Below are positions 56,913-64,000 of a stretch of 64,000 nt of DNA, piece by piece. The notes beneath the pieces are model-generated. The model was not told where the DNA came from and did no database searches. It saw only the letters and a list, made by a program, of their open reading frames with translations. Positions within the stretch are counted from its first letter, which is position 1, and every line of letters begins with the position of its first letter. The translations under genes were made by a program, and so were the position numbers. Source of the stretch: Mycobacterium kubicae (GTDB lineage Bacteria > Actinomycetota > Actinomycetes > Mycobacteriales > Mycobacteriaceae); assembly GCF_015689175.1 (NCBI RefSeq), contig NZ_CP065047.1, positions 5,208,001 to 5,272,000 of the forward strand, in the 5' to 3' direction.

Positions 56913-57491
56913 CTACCGGCAAGCGGCGTTTACCTTGTCTTCTGCGGTGTTTGCACGACCGATCGCGGCGTTTCGCAAGCTGCCCTTGCGATGCGTGGTG
57001 GCGTTTTCCATGTCCGAGCTGGCCGCAAGGTAGTCGTCGATCCCTGAGCGGATCGTTGCCGGTGTATCGGCGGGCAGTTCACGGCGCAGGTATGCGCTTT
57101 CCACCAGGATTACCCGCGCCTCGTTGGCCAAGGCCTCTTGGGTGCCAGGGTCATTCCAGTCGGCTGGAGCGTGGGCCACCGCGTTCGTGGCCGCGTCCAT
57201 TGCTGTCGCGGTAATCCCCCACACTTGGCATGCCTTTGTGCGTGCGGCTGCCACCTGGTCGGAACTCGGGGCAGGTGGTGACCACGGCGCAACCACCGTA
57301 CTGACGGGAACTTTGGATGGCGTCATCCACGCTACTGCGGCAAGGACGGCGGCTCCGACCGCAACGACTAGCGCCGCCGCCGTGCCCCCCACCGCCCCGC
57401 GGCCGGGCCCCGCCGGTGGCGGAAGCTGACGTGGCGGGAAAGCGGGTGGGAGCGGTGTCCCCGCTTGGGGCGAGTGCAGGGTGGCGGTCAT
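56913..57491 (-). CDS. Single-pass membrane protein (paralogue of 57820-58497)
   Basis: 192 residues from ATG 57491, which overlaps the upstream stop as ATGA. Pro-rich cytoplasmic N-terminus, one membrane helix (AALVVAVGAAVLAAVAWM), then an exported helical domain beginning DQVAAARTKACQVWG and ending NTAEDKVNAACR, with one Cys near each end. The same plan appears in the protein at 57820-58497, so the two are duplicates. Possibly accessory subunits at the ESX membrane complex; role unknown. Confidence 0.8.
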   Translation of the reverse strand: MTATLHSPQAGTPLPPAFPPRQLPPPAGPGRGAVGGTAAALVVAVGAAVLAAVAWMTPSKVPVSTVVAPWSPPAPSSDQVAAARTKACQVWGITATAMDAATNAVAHAPADWNDPGTQEALANEARVILVESAYLRRELPADTPATIRSGIDDYLAASSDMENATTHRKGSLRNAAIGRANTAEDKVNAACR

Positions 57492-57820
57492 ATGCTCACC
57501 ACCGGTGTCAGGTCCTGAGCGTTCTGGTTGTCGGTCTGAAGGTCTGCGGTCAACGATTGATCGTTGCGTTGAGCCACCTTTCCACCGCGTGGCGCCAGCG
57601 CGGCACCGGCTCCCGCGACTTGCTGGTTCACACCTGCGCTTGCTGCCACGCTCGGCGCCCACATTGAAGCCGCGTGAGCCCCCCCGGCTGCCGTGGCCGC
57701 CGCGCCATGGGCCGCGTGCTCGGGCACGGTCGTAGCAAACTCGACCGTTGCCGAACCGGTCAGCATGTTCGCCGACTCCGCCGCAGCGGGAATGACCTGC
57801 AGAATGTCATCGGTTCGCAT
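57488..57820 (-). CDS. EspC-like ESX secretion-associated protein
   Basis: About 110 residues (ATG 57820, or GTG 57823 overlapping the previous stop). The sequence begins MRTDDILQVIPAAAESANML and continues with Ala/Gly-rich helices (VPEHAAHGAAATAAGGAHAA), resembling the EspC/DUF2580 group of WXG100-like proteins that are co-secreted by ESX-1. It is sandwiched between two paralogous membrane protein genes, and both junctions overlap. Confidence 0.65.
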   Translation of the reverse strand: MRTDDILQVIPAAAESANMLTGSATVEFATTVPEHAAHGAAATAAGGAHAASMWAPSVAASAGVNQQVAGAGAALAPRGGKVAQRNDQSLTADLQTDNQNAQDLTPVVSI

Positions 57821-58497
57821 CACTCACACACCTTGTCGAGTCGATCTCCCGCACTTCTAAGCGCTAACACGAACGGCTGGGCATCGTGGTCGGACAGCTC
57901 GCGGGTATTGGCGTCGACCAACCGAATTACTGCGGTGACATATTCATTGGTCGCGTCTAGCACGTTCTTCGGGGTAGCCGGCGGAAGATGCTGTTGGATG
58001 TACTGCGTCTCCAGTATCACCACAAGCTGGAAGTTGCCCAGTGCAGGATGGTATTGAGGCGATTGCCGGTCTCGCGCAGCGTCGAAGAAGTTCTTTTGAG
58101 CAGCAATTATCGATTTGTCCGCCGTATCGCTGGCGTCGCAGGCTTCCTTCTTGGCCGCCGCCACTTGCTCCGGGCTGTAGCTCACCGGCGGTGGGGGTGG
58201 CGCCATCACCGTGGTGGTTGTCGCGGCCGGGTTTGATGCGGTCAACTTCATCGCACTCATCACCGTTGCGCTTAACGCCAGTAGCAGCGCGAGCGCCAGC
58301 ATTACCCATACCGCCAGCCAGCCCGGCCCGCGTCTGCGGTACACCGGTGGCGGTGCAGGAGCTTGTGGGGGTGGCACGTAGCTGGGCGGTGGTGGCAACA
58401 CCGCGGCACCGGTCGGCACACCGACCGTACTCGTGGAGGTGGGCGGGCCGCCGGTCGCAGCGGGGTAGCTCGGCTGCCCAACTGCCTGCGGATTCAT
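57820..58497 (-). CDS. Pro-rich single-pass membrane protein
   Basis: 225 residues. The cytoplasmic part is rich in PPPP and ends YRRRGPGW. One membrane helix (VMLALALLLALSATVMSAM) is followed by an exported helical domain starting EQVAAAKKEACDASD and ending GDRLDKVCE. Two Cys at the domain ends could form a disulfide. Paralogue of the protein at 56913-57491. Function unknown, presumably ESX-associated. Confidence 0.8.
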   Translation of the reverse strand: MNPQAVGQPSYPAATGGPPTSTSTVGVPTGAAVLPPPPSYVPPPQAPAPPPVYRRRGPGWLAVWVMLALALLLALSATVMSAMKLTASNPAATTTTVMAPPPPPVSYSPEQVAAAKKEACDASDTADKSIIAAQKNFFDAARDRQSPQYHPALGNFQLVVILETQYIQQHLPPATPKNVLDATNEYVTAVIRLVDANTRELSDHDAQPFVLALRSAGDRLDKVCE

Positions 58498-58566
58498 GCA
58501 ATCAGCGTACTGTCCTGCGGCGACATCGGGCTACCGTTGGACGCGAATCCAAGACGAAACCGGTGC

Positions 58567-58953
58567 TCAGGTGGCAGTCCAGATCTCACTTTCGGGATTG
58601 ATGAACGCTTGCACAGCAGCGTCGAGCGCTTCCTGGTCTTGGCCGCCTCCCACGCTCGCTGTTTCCTCGGCCGCGGCGTTGACTGCCTCGTCGATCGTGG
58701 TGTTGATCAGCTCGGCCAAAGCCCCGTGTGAGTAGCGGGTGGTGCAGCCCTGCGCCAGCGACAGCGAGGTGAGTTGTCCTTGGGAGTTCACCGACAACAC
58801 GACGTCGCCATCGCCGCCGATGGCTTCCAGGTCGATGCCATCCATCTCCTCGAGCAGCTTGGAAAGCATCGTCGACACCCGTTCCATGCGCGCTATGACA
58901 CTGGCGGTTAAATTCTTATCCGCCTGGTAGCCGTCATACTCGTACACCGTCAC
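58567..58953 (-). CDS. YbaB/EbfC-like ESX-associated protein
   Basis: 128 residues from GTG 58953, overlapping the small upstream gene (GTGA). The pattern resembles YbaB-fold proteins such as EspL-type accessory factors: GYQADKNLTASVIARMERVS, then VLSVNSQGQLTSLSLAQGC, then helix LAELINTTIDEAVNAAAEE. In ESX-1, YbaB-like proteins stabilise substrates or chaperones. It may act the same way on the EspB/EspK-like proteins encoded beside it. Confidence 0.7.
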   Translation of the reverse strand: MTVYEYDGYQADKNLTASVIARMERVSTMLSKLLEEMDGIDLEAIGGDGDVVLSVNSQGQLTSLSLAQGCTTRYSHGALAELINTTIDEAVNAAAEETASVGGGQDQEALDAAVQAFINPESEIWTAT

Positions 58954-59090
58954 GGGGCCTCACCATCGTCGTCGGACGCAATTTCATCCTGCAGGTCGGG
59001 CAGGGCCATCGACACCGAATCGAGCTGGGCCATCACTTCAGCGACCAGATTCTGATCGGACTGATAGCCGACGCACCCATTCACGCTCAC
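58950..59090 (-). CDS. 46-residue paralogue of the YbaB-like protein N-terminus
   Basis: GTG 59090 overlaps the EspB-like stop (GTGA), and the stop overlaps the next start (GTGA). The product contains GYQSDQNLVAEVMAQLDSVS, close to the GYQADKNLTASVIARMERVS of the next gene, and ends DDDGEAP. It therefore looks like a short duplicate of that gene's first helix, kept in frame between two coupled genes. Function unknown. Confidence 0.65.
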   Translation of the reverse strand: MSVNGCVGYQSDQNLVAEVMAQLDSVSMALPDLQDEIASDDDGEAP

Positions 59091-60832
59091 TGGTCATCAC
59101 CGCTGCCCGGGTCGCGGTCGACGCGTCGGCTGCGTGACCGAACGGTCACCGTGCGCTTCGGCCCGTCTTTGGGGTAGGCAGCGGCGTCAACGGTGGCCGT
59201 GTGCCGAATTGGGTCTCCCCGTTCGCCTTTGATCGGCTCGGAATTAGGGCGCGATGGCATCTCGATCGACTTGTCCGGGTCCTTTACCTTGCGCTTGGCC
59301 GCCCCGGCGCCAGCGCCCATGCCCCCCATCGGGGGCATGAACATTGGGGAGCCGCCCATACCGCTCTCAGCGGCGGCAGCGGTGGGACTCGGGGTGGCGC
59401 TGGCCCCCGCCAACGGGGGCGAGGTGGGGGAACTCATTCCGGAGATCGCTGAAGCCGCCGGCTTGAGATCTGCGCCGCCGCTGGCCGCCGGGGCGGTAGC
59501 GCCGTCGTCACCACCGCCTCCGCCGGCACCGCTGCCCAGGGAGTCTGCTGGCTCAATTTTGGCCGCGTCGTCCAGCCCGTTCTTGCCTGCCATTCCTTGT
59601 GCCAAACCTGCAACGCTCTGGGTGGCTTGCTGGGCCAATCCCTGCAGCTCTTGGCCTAATTTCTGCGGTATCTGGGTGGCCATCCCGACCCCGGCGCCCA
59701 GCAGGCCGGTCAACATCGGCGGCAAAGATGAGGCCATTCCCGGCATCGCACCCGTTCCCGCAGGCGCTAGCGGGTTAGCGGCGGGATCACCATCGCCTGC
59801 ATTGAGACTCTCGTCGAGGCCGGCGGGGTCGGTGTCGGGGTCGACGTCGCCGGCGTGGGTGGTGCCCGGGTGATCGCGTGTCGGTTTTGGATCCGCTCCC
59901 TGCTGAGTTGGAGACGGCGGGGTGTCCCCTTGTCCGGCACCAGGTTCCACGATTGCTGGGGCTGGCGGTGGCCCCGGCGGAGCCTCCGGTATCGTCTCGC
60001 CGGTGTGGTAGCCAGCGGCCACAACCTGGGTGTGGTTCGTTAACTGGGTCAAATTCGTGTGTGCCTTAGACACCGCGGCCGCCGATCCCGGACTGGGATA
60101 AGAGCTGTTGAGTGCGATCGCGTTGTGGAGCTCGCGGTGACGGTTAGCGAACTCCGTGGTCGTCGGAGTCGCCTGCTTGGCTTGTGTAAATCTGTTCTTG
60201 TGGCTGCCGGCGAGCTTTCCAACGGTGTCGGCATGGCGGGCCATCTCCTGCGCCCAGTCCGCGTAACGATTCAACGCCGCCGAAATACGCGGTCCTGCTT
60301 CCCCTTTGAGATGTTCACTGACCGTGGCCGCCCCGCGGCGGGCCGATCGCGCGGCAGCGCTAAATCCTTCTGACAGTGCCGCACAGTCGGCCACAAACGC
60401 ATCCCCGGCAGCGGGCTGACCGGCTTCCATGATCGCCGCCGTCGTTTCGGCTGGGCGGGGTCCCGGCGGGGCGATCGGCACATCAGGCGCAACAAGATTC
60501 ACCGTCACCGCCGGGGTGAAGCCCGGCGTGGAGGGTGCAGGGTTACCTTGCAAGCTCACCACCGCTTGATTGGCCTGGTCCATCTGCCCATACGCGACTG
60601 CTGACTGGGTTATCGCCTTGGCGCCGGCCGCAAGGACCGTCGACCCGTCAGCAGCTCGCGATGCCATCACCGCCGCGTGCTCACTGAGGCGGGCAGCCAC
60701 GCTCGTTGATGTCTCATCGGTGGCCAGCGGAGGGTGCACCGGCGACTGCGCGCCGAGCCTGGCAAGGCTGTTAGCGGCGGCGACCAGCCCCGCGACCGCA
60801 CTCTGCAGTCCGGCAACATCGACCTGCAGCAC
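59087..60832 (-). CDS. EspB/PPE-like ESX substrate
   Basis: 581 residues from GTG 60832. Residues 1-90 form a PE-like helical hairpin (GLQSAVAGLVAAANSLARLG ... AVAYGQMDQANQAVVS). Residues 130-290 are PPE-like helices (NRYADWAQEMARHADTVGK). The rest is Pro/Gly-rich, with a basic, polar end. This matches EspB, whose PE and PPE parts are fused in one chain. EspB oligomerises outside the cell; here it may serve the mating channel. The EspK-like protein in the operon could be its chaperone. Confidence 0.75.
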   Translation of the reverse strand: MLQVDVAGLQSAVAGLVAAANSLARLGAQSPVHPPLATDETSTSVAARLSEHAAVMASRAADGSTVLAAGAKAITQSAVAYGQMDQANQAVVSLQGNPAPSTPGFTPAVTVNLVAPDVPIAPPGPRPAETTAAIMEAGQPAAGDAFVADCAALSEGFSAAARSARRGAATVSEHLKGEAGPRISAALNRYADWAQEMARHADTVGKLAGSHKNRFTQAKQATPTTTEFANRHRELHNAIALNSSYPSPGSAAAVSKAHTNLTQLTNHTQVVAAGYHTGETIPEAPPGPPPAPAIVEPGAGQGDTPPSPTQQGADPKPTRDHPGTTHAGDVDPDTDPAGLDESLNAGDGDPAANPLAPAGTGAMPGMASSLPPMLTGLLGAGVGMATQIPQKLGQELQGLAQQATQSVAGLAQGMAGKNGLDDAAKIEPADSLGSGAGGGGGDDGATAPAASGGADLKPAASAISGMSSPTSPPLAGASATPSPTAAAAESGMGGSPMFMPPMGGMGAGAGAAKRKVKDPDKSIEMPSRPNSEPIKGERGDPIRHTATVDAAAYPKDGPKRTVTVRSRSRRVDRDPGSGDDQ

Positions 60833-60877
60833 TGCGGTCCTCCCTCCGTGTTCTAGCTGACGTTGCGACGAGTTCTC

Positions 60878-61177
60878 TCAGAAATCGATCAGGGCCTCAT
60901 AGCTGGCAACCTGATCCTTGGTGGGCAACGCACTGGACACGGTCACGTGTTGAGCCTCCCACTCCTGACGCAGCGCCAACTGCGAGCGTAAATGAGCCAG
61001 CGTGTTCAATTTGATGATGCGGTTAGCCAGTTCGGCGTCGCTGAGCTGCATCGCCGCCGCCTGAAGCTCCACGCCTAACGAGTTGCCGCTGCGGCCCACC
61101 GCCACCACGATCGACTCATCGCGGCTTGCGACCTCGAACACCACGGTGTCGTAGTCGGTCGACGGCGCTTCAGACAT
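60878..61177 (-). CDS. Small YbaB-like/EspD-type accessory protein
   Basis: 99 residues from ATG 61177. One beta-rich segment (TVVFEVASRDESIVVAVG) is followed by helices (LSDAELANRIIKLNTLAHLR and RQEWEAQHV). The layout is that of YbaB-fold ESX accessory proteins. It lies 4 bases after the EspC-like gene and 45 before the EspB-like gene; probably a stabiliser of one of them. Confidence 0.6.
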   Translation of the reverse strand: MSEAPSTDYDTVVFEVASRDESIVVAVGRSGNSLGVELQAAAMQLSDAELANRIIKLNTLAHLRSQLALRQEWEAQHVTVSSALPTKDQVASYEALIDF

Positions 61178-61181
61178 GTTG

Positions 61182-61499
61182 CTAATCCGTGGAAATCGTC
61201 AAATTGGCACGGTTGTCAGCGTTCATCTCCGCCATGCGCGCCGCGGCGGCGCGAAGCTGCTGCGCCATGGCCCCGTGCCGCTCTTGTTGGTCGCGCAATG
61301 CGGTCTCGCGGTCGTTGACCGCGGCCACTGCAGCACGACGCGCCTCGTAAAACAGCGGTCCCCACGATTCGGCCGCAGCCACGGTGCGGGCATGGTCAGC
61401 ACGGGCCTGCCCGCACGCCTCGGCGGCGCGTTCGTGGGCGATCGCCCATCGGATCAGGTCATCGGTGTTGACCTGCAAGGCCTGCTCATTCACGGTCAT
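61182..61499 (-). CDS. EspC/WXG100-like protein
   Basis: 105 residues, almost wholly helical: LQVNTDDLIRWAIAHERAAE, then ESWGPLFYEARRAAVAAVND around the turn, then a long second helix (QERHGAMAQQLRAAAARMAE). The size and hairpin with SWGP at the turn place it in the EspC/DUF2580 branch of WXG100-like proteins. It is likely exported together with the neighbouring large protein. Confidence 0.7.
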   Translation of the reverse strand: MTVNEQALQVNTDDLIRWAIAHERAAEACGQARADHARTVAAAESWGPLFYEARRAAVAAVNDRETALRDQQERHGAMAQQLRAAAARMAEMNADNRANLTISTD

Positions 61500-61533
61500 T
61501 ACGGTACTCCCTCACGTTGCAGTAAAAGTTCGC

Positions 61534-63159
61534 TTAAGTGGTCGGCGGCGCCGGTGCGGGCGCCACGGCCGGTGCCGGGGCGACGGCCGCCGAAGTCACC
61601 GTTGTCGCTGTTGGGGCCGACACGCGTGTCCACCCCAAGAAATTCGGGCCAGTGTCGAGCTGGTCAATCGGCGTGACCTGGCCATTGAGCCAAACATGGT
61701 CTTTGTCTAGAGCCATGACCCGATGATCGGTGTATTGGCCCACATCGCCGAATTGCAGCCGCGAGGGTGCCATGGGTGAACTCACCGGCGAACCCAGCGG
61801 CGGCAACTGAAGATTGGCCCCTGCAAACGCGTCGTCGATGCTGTCACCGGAGAGCACCGCGCGTCCGGCCTGCGCGAGTGCGCCATTGGCCGCGGTTCGC
61901 ACCGATTGGTCGGGCAGCTGGACCTGAGTCGACGGTGTTGGCGTCTGACCTGGCGCTGCCGGCGCTGACGGCGGCGGGGTGGATCCGCTGCCAGCGTTTT
62001 CTGTCCCCGCCTTGTCCCCTTTGTCTGCTTTGTCCCCTGGGTCGTGCAGTCCGGCCGGCTGGGTGCCATCTCGCGGTTTGTCGTCACCGGTGTGCGATCC
62101 GGACGGGTCTTTCAACGAATCGACGTGCTCATCAGAGGCCTGGTCCGGATCGTGGCCGCCATCGCGTAGCGCCCCACCGATCGCCGAACCCAAATCCCCC
62201 AGCCCGCCGCCACCGCCTCCGCCGAGCGAGGGAATCGCTGAACCGAGCGCACCTGGCAGCGAGCCAAGAGCGCCCATCGCAGGCCCGCCCATCATGCCCA
62301 ACCGCGACATCAACGGATCTGAGGCCAGCCCGTCCAGTAGCGGGTCATTGCCACTGCCAGTGCCGTCACCGGTCCCGGCCGGAGAATCGGCACCACCACC
62401 CGGTGTAGTGCCGGTTGAGTCCGGGTTGCCGCTGCCAGTGCCGTCGCCGCTCGAACCCTTGGTGTGCGGGTCATCGCCGGGTTTCTTGTCTTGCAACGCC
62501 TGATAGCGCGCCGAGAGACCATCCAACACCCGCGCTTGTGAATCTGAGTCCAGCCCAGCGTTTTTCAGGACGTTGAGGATGTCGTCGGTTTTTCCCTGCA
62601 AGAACTCTGCCAGCTGCTGTTGGCCGGTCGCAGTATCCAGCGATGACCCCAGCTTGTTGACCTGGTCGATGATGTCTTGCTGCAAAGCTTGGAGCCGCTG
62701 ACGACCATCAGCGCTAGAGCTCGACGCTTTAAGCAGAGCGTCGGCCAGTTTGTCGTCAGCGTCATTGAGCGCCGAATGATTTTTGGCCAGTGCCTCGTCG
62801 AGCCGTTTGGCTGCTTCTGCCCCTGCCCCGCTCAGTCCCGGTGGCGGTGGCGTGCCCGCCGGGGAGGTCGGCGCCGGCGACTCCGGCGGGGGCGGCGGGG
62901 GCGGAGGCGCTGCGGGTTGGTCGCGGCCCAGCGCCTGGTTGATTTCGGGCATCGGAGCCGTATCCGGGTTAATGCCCATGTAAGTGAGCTTGGCTCGGTC
63001 GAGCTTGGTGAGCTGATCGCGTGAGGTGACCGGAGCCGTTGGGGCCGGGTCTAGTGGCATCGGGCCGCCGGGCGCCGGGCTTTGAGGGAAGGGTGACCCC
63101 AATACCTCGGATACTCCGCCGAGCACCTGGGACAGCGCTACATCGGTCCAGCCCGTCAT
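61534..63159 (-). CDS. Large Pro/Gly-rich ESX-associated protein (DUF4226-like)
   Basis: 541 residues. After a Pro-rich N-terminus, residues 110-225 form a helical domain (EAAKRLDEALAKNHSALNDA ... LAEFLQGKTDDILNVLKNAG) resembling DUF4226 of mycobacterial proteins. A Gly/Asp-rich linker follows (DGTGSGN repeated), then a folded C-terminal domain (QYTDHRVMALDKDHVWLNG ... FLGWTRVS) and a Pro/Ala tail. It is the first gene of the right-hand accessory operon. Probably secreted; function unknown. Confidence 0.65.
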   Translation of the reverse strand: MTGWTDVALSQVLGGVSEVLGSPFPQSPAPGGPMPLDPAPTAPVTSRDQLTKLDRAKLTYMGINPDTAPMPEINQALGRDQPAAPPPPPPPPESPAPTSPAGTPPPPGLSGAGAEAAKRLDEALAKNHSALNDADDKLADALLKASSSSADGRQRLQALQQDIIDQVNKLGSSLDTATGQQQLAEFLQGKTDDILNVLKNAGLDSDSQARVLDGLSARYQALQDKKPGDDPHTKGSSGDGTGSGNPDSTGTTPGGGADSPAGTGDGTGSGNDPLLDGLASDPLMSRLGMMGGPAMGALGSLPGALGSAIPSLGGGGGGGLGDLGSAIGGALRDGGHDPDQASDEHVDSLKDPSGSHTGDDKPRDGTQPAGLHDPGDKADKGDKAGTENAGSGSTPPPSAPAAPGQTPTPSTQVQLPDQSVRTAANGALAQAGRAVLSGDSIDDAFAGANLQLPPLGSPVSSPMAPSRLQFGDVGQYTDHRVMALDKDHVWLNGQVTPIDQLDTGPNFLGWTRVSAPTATTVTSAAVAPAPAVAPAPAPPTT

Positions 63160-63404
63160 GTTCGGGACGATAAGTCCCGAGTCGCTTTAGCCGCTACCAA
63201 CAACGCCACATTCACCAAAAACCGGCTACGCCAGCATGTCCACACGGCTTGTCGACTTTTGTTTTCTTTCAAGACACGCCGCACCAGATGCGTCCTGCAA
63301 CTTCGCACACCTGCGTCAATCAGTCCGGAGATACGGCACACAGGAGTGCCTTAAGCCGGGGAGCCTCGCGACTGTGAGCGTAGCCGGCGAGCCAATCGGC
63401 GATC
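63160..63404. other. Upstream region of the ESX accessory operon
   Basis: No convincing gene. It should hold the promoter of the 63159-54540 minus-strand operon, but no clear -35/-10 pair was identified. Confidence 0.4.
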
Positions 63405-63605
63405 TTAGCTGCAAGCTCCACCGGCAACGATCGCGTGCTCTACATCGGTAGCATCGAGCACCGCGCGCATATCCATCGGCGGCAATGACTTTCGGGTTCG
63501 CAGCGGGCCCATCACGGGTTGCGCCTCCTCGATACTTCTCGCCGCACGCCCCTTCCCCGCAGTGGAATCCCCGGCTGCACAAGCAGTAGCCGCCAACACC
63601 GACAT
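63405..63605 (-). CDS. Doubtful small ORF
   Basis: 66 residues, with ARSIEEAQPVMGPLRTRKSL and MRAVLDATDVEHAIVAGGAC. A longer overlapping frame (63316-63729) is low-quality and Cys/Arg-rich. The sequence may be a decayed gene. No family recognised. Confidence 0.25.
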   Translation of the reverse strand: MSVLAATACAAGDSTAGKGRAARSIEEAQPVMGPLRTRKSLPPMDMRAVLDATDVEHAIVAGGACS

Positions 63606-63725
63606 ACGCGCGCGAAAGCCGACGCACCTCTAGCAGGACCAGCCTGGACAAGAGCAGGGTCAAATTGTCACGGTGACGAATCAGCCTGGCGCACGGGGCG
63701 CTATTGCAACCCGGGCGGGCGCCGA

Positions 63726-63956
63726 TCATCTGACCGGTGGCGCCGAAGAAGCGGCCTTGCGGCTGGCAGTAAGTACGTCCTGGATTTCCGCAATCTTCAT
63801 GTCGACGTCTTGCACGACTGCGTGCGTGATGCCCGGATCGTCGGCTAGCTTAGCGGGGATACCGTCGCGCAAGCTGGCCAGCTCGTCGGCGATCCACTTT
63901 ATTCGACGCGATGCGAACTGGTCGCCTTCGACAAGTGGCATCGCCCGCGAGGCCAA
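63726..63956 (-). CDS. Small hypothetical helical protein
   Basis: About 76 residues from TTG 63956, behind a ribosome binding site (gaggtg), or 71 residues from ATG 63941. The composition is protein-like: RRIKWIADELASLRDGIPAK, then VVQDVDMKIAEIQDVLTASR. No motif or family recognised; it lies upstream of the ESX accessory operon on the same strand. Confidence 0.55.
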   Translation of the reverse strand: MASRAMPLVEGDQFASRRIKWIADELASLRDGIPAKLADDPGITHAVVQDVDMKIAEIQDVLTASRKAASSAPPVR

Positions 63957-64000
63957 CCTGACACCTCTATCAGCGATCCGGGCGCTGCACCCCTTTGGTT

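Overview
The window is a high-GC actinobacterial sequence that I read as part of a large mycobacterial conjugative plasmid. The basis is a complete ESX (type VII secretion) locus with PE, PPE, WXG100-like, EspG, EccA-E and mycosin genes, interleaved with a Gram-positive type IV conjugation set: MobF relaxase, VirD4-like coupling ATPase, VirB4, VirB6-like and VirB8/TcpC-like proteins. This ESX-P plus T4SS layout is known from mycobacterial conjugative plasmids such as pRAW. No rRNA, tRNA or chromosomal housekeeping gene was seen.

Left part (1-8400, almost all minus strand): a truncated tyrosine recombinase, two very small zinc-ribbon ORFs, an HNH-type protein, an HTH protein and a nitroreductase. 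These are followed by a Tn7-like transposition module (tnsA-tnsB-tnsC-tniQ) with repeated sites at its tnsA-side end. From 8539 to 14400 runs a 1953-residue relaxase-helicase on the plus strand.

Accessory island (14400-23050): a plus-strand operon of an HTH-Ser/Thr kinase, an SF2 helicase and a small zinc-finger protein. It has the shape of a defence or stress module that I cannot match to a named system. It is followed by an IS21-family element (18583-22907, 6-bp target duplication) that itself carries an inserted IS110-family element with a probable bridge-RNA region. The IS21 element splits a small gene lying just downstream of eccA.

Conjugation/ESX core (23054-53153, mostly minus strand, read from high to low coordinates): eccB, eccC in three ORFs, an XRE regulator, PE, PPE, two WXG100-like genes, espG, an EspI-like ATPase, eccD, mycP, eccE, a DUF2637-like protein, the T4 coupling protein, a set of membrane proteins, VirB8-like, a small membrane protein, VirB4, VirB6-like and eccA. 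Many neighbours overlap by ATGA, GTGA or TTGA, which implies translational coupling. A short plus-strand group (32857-34432) interrupts the run.

Right part (53300-64000): a type II toxin-antitoxin pair and a frameshifted small gene separate the ESX core from a second minus-strand operon of ESX accessory or substrate proteins. These are EspK-like, two paralogous single-pass membrane proteins, two EspC-like proteins, YbaB-like proteins, an EspB/PPE-like protein and a large Pro/Gly-rich protein. The likely joint role is ESX secretion supporting T4SS-driven plasmid transfer between mycobacteria.
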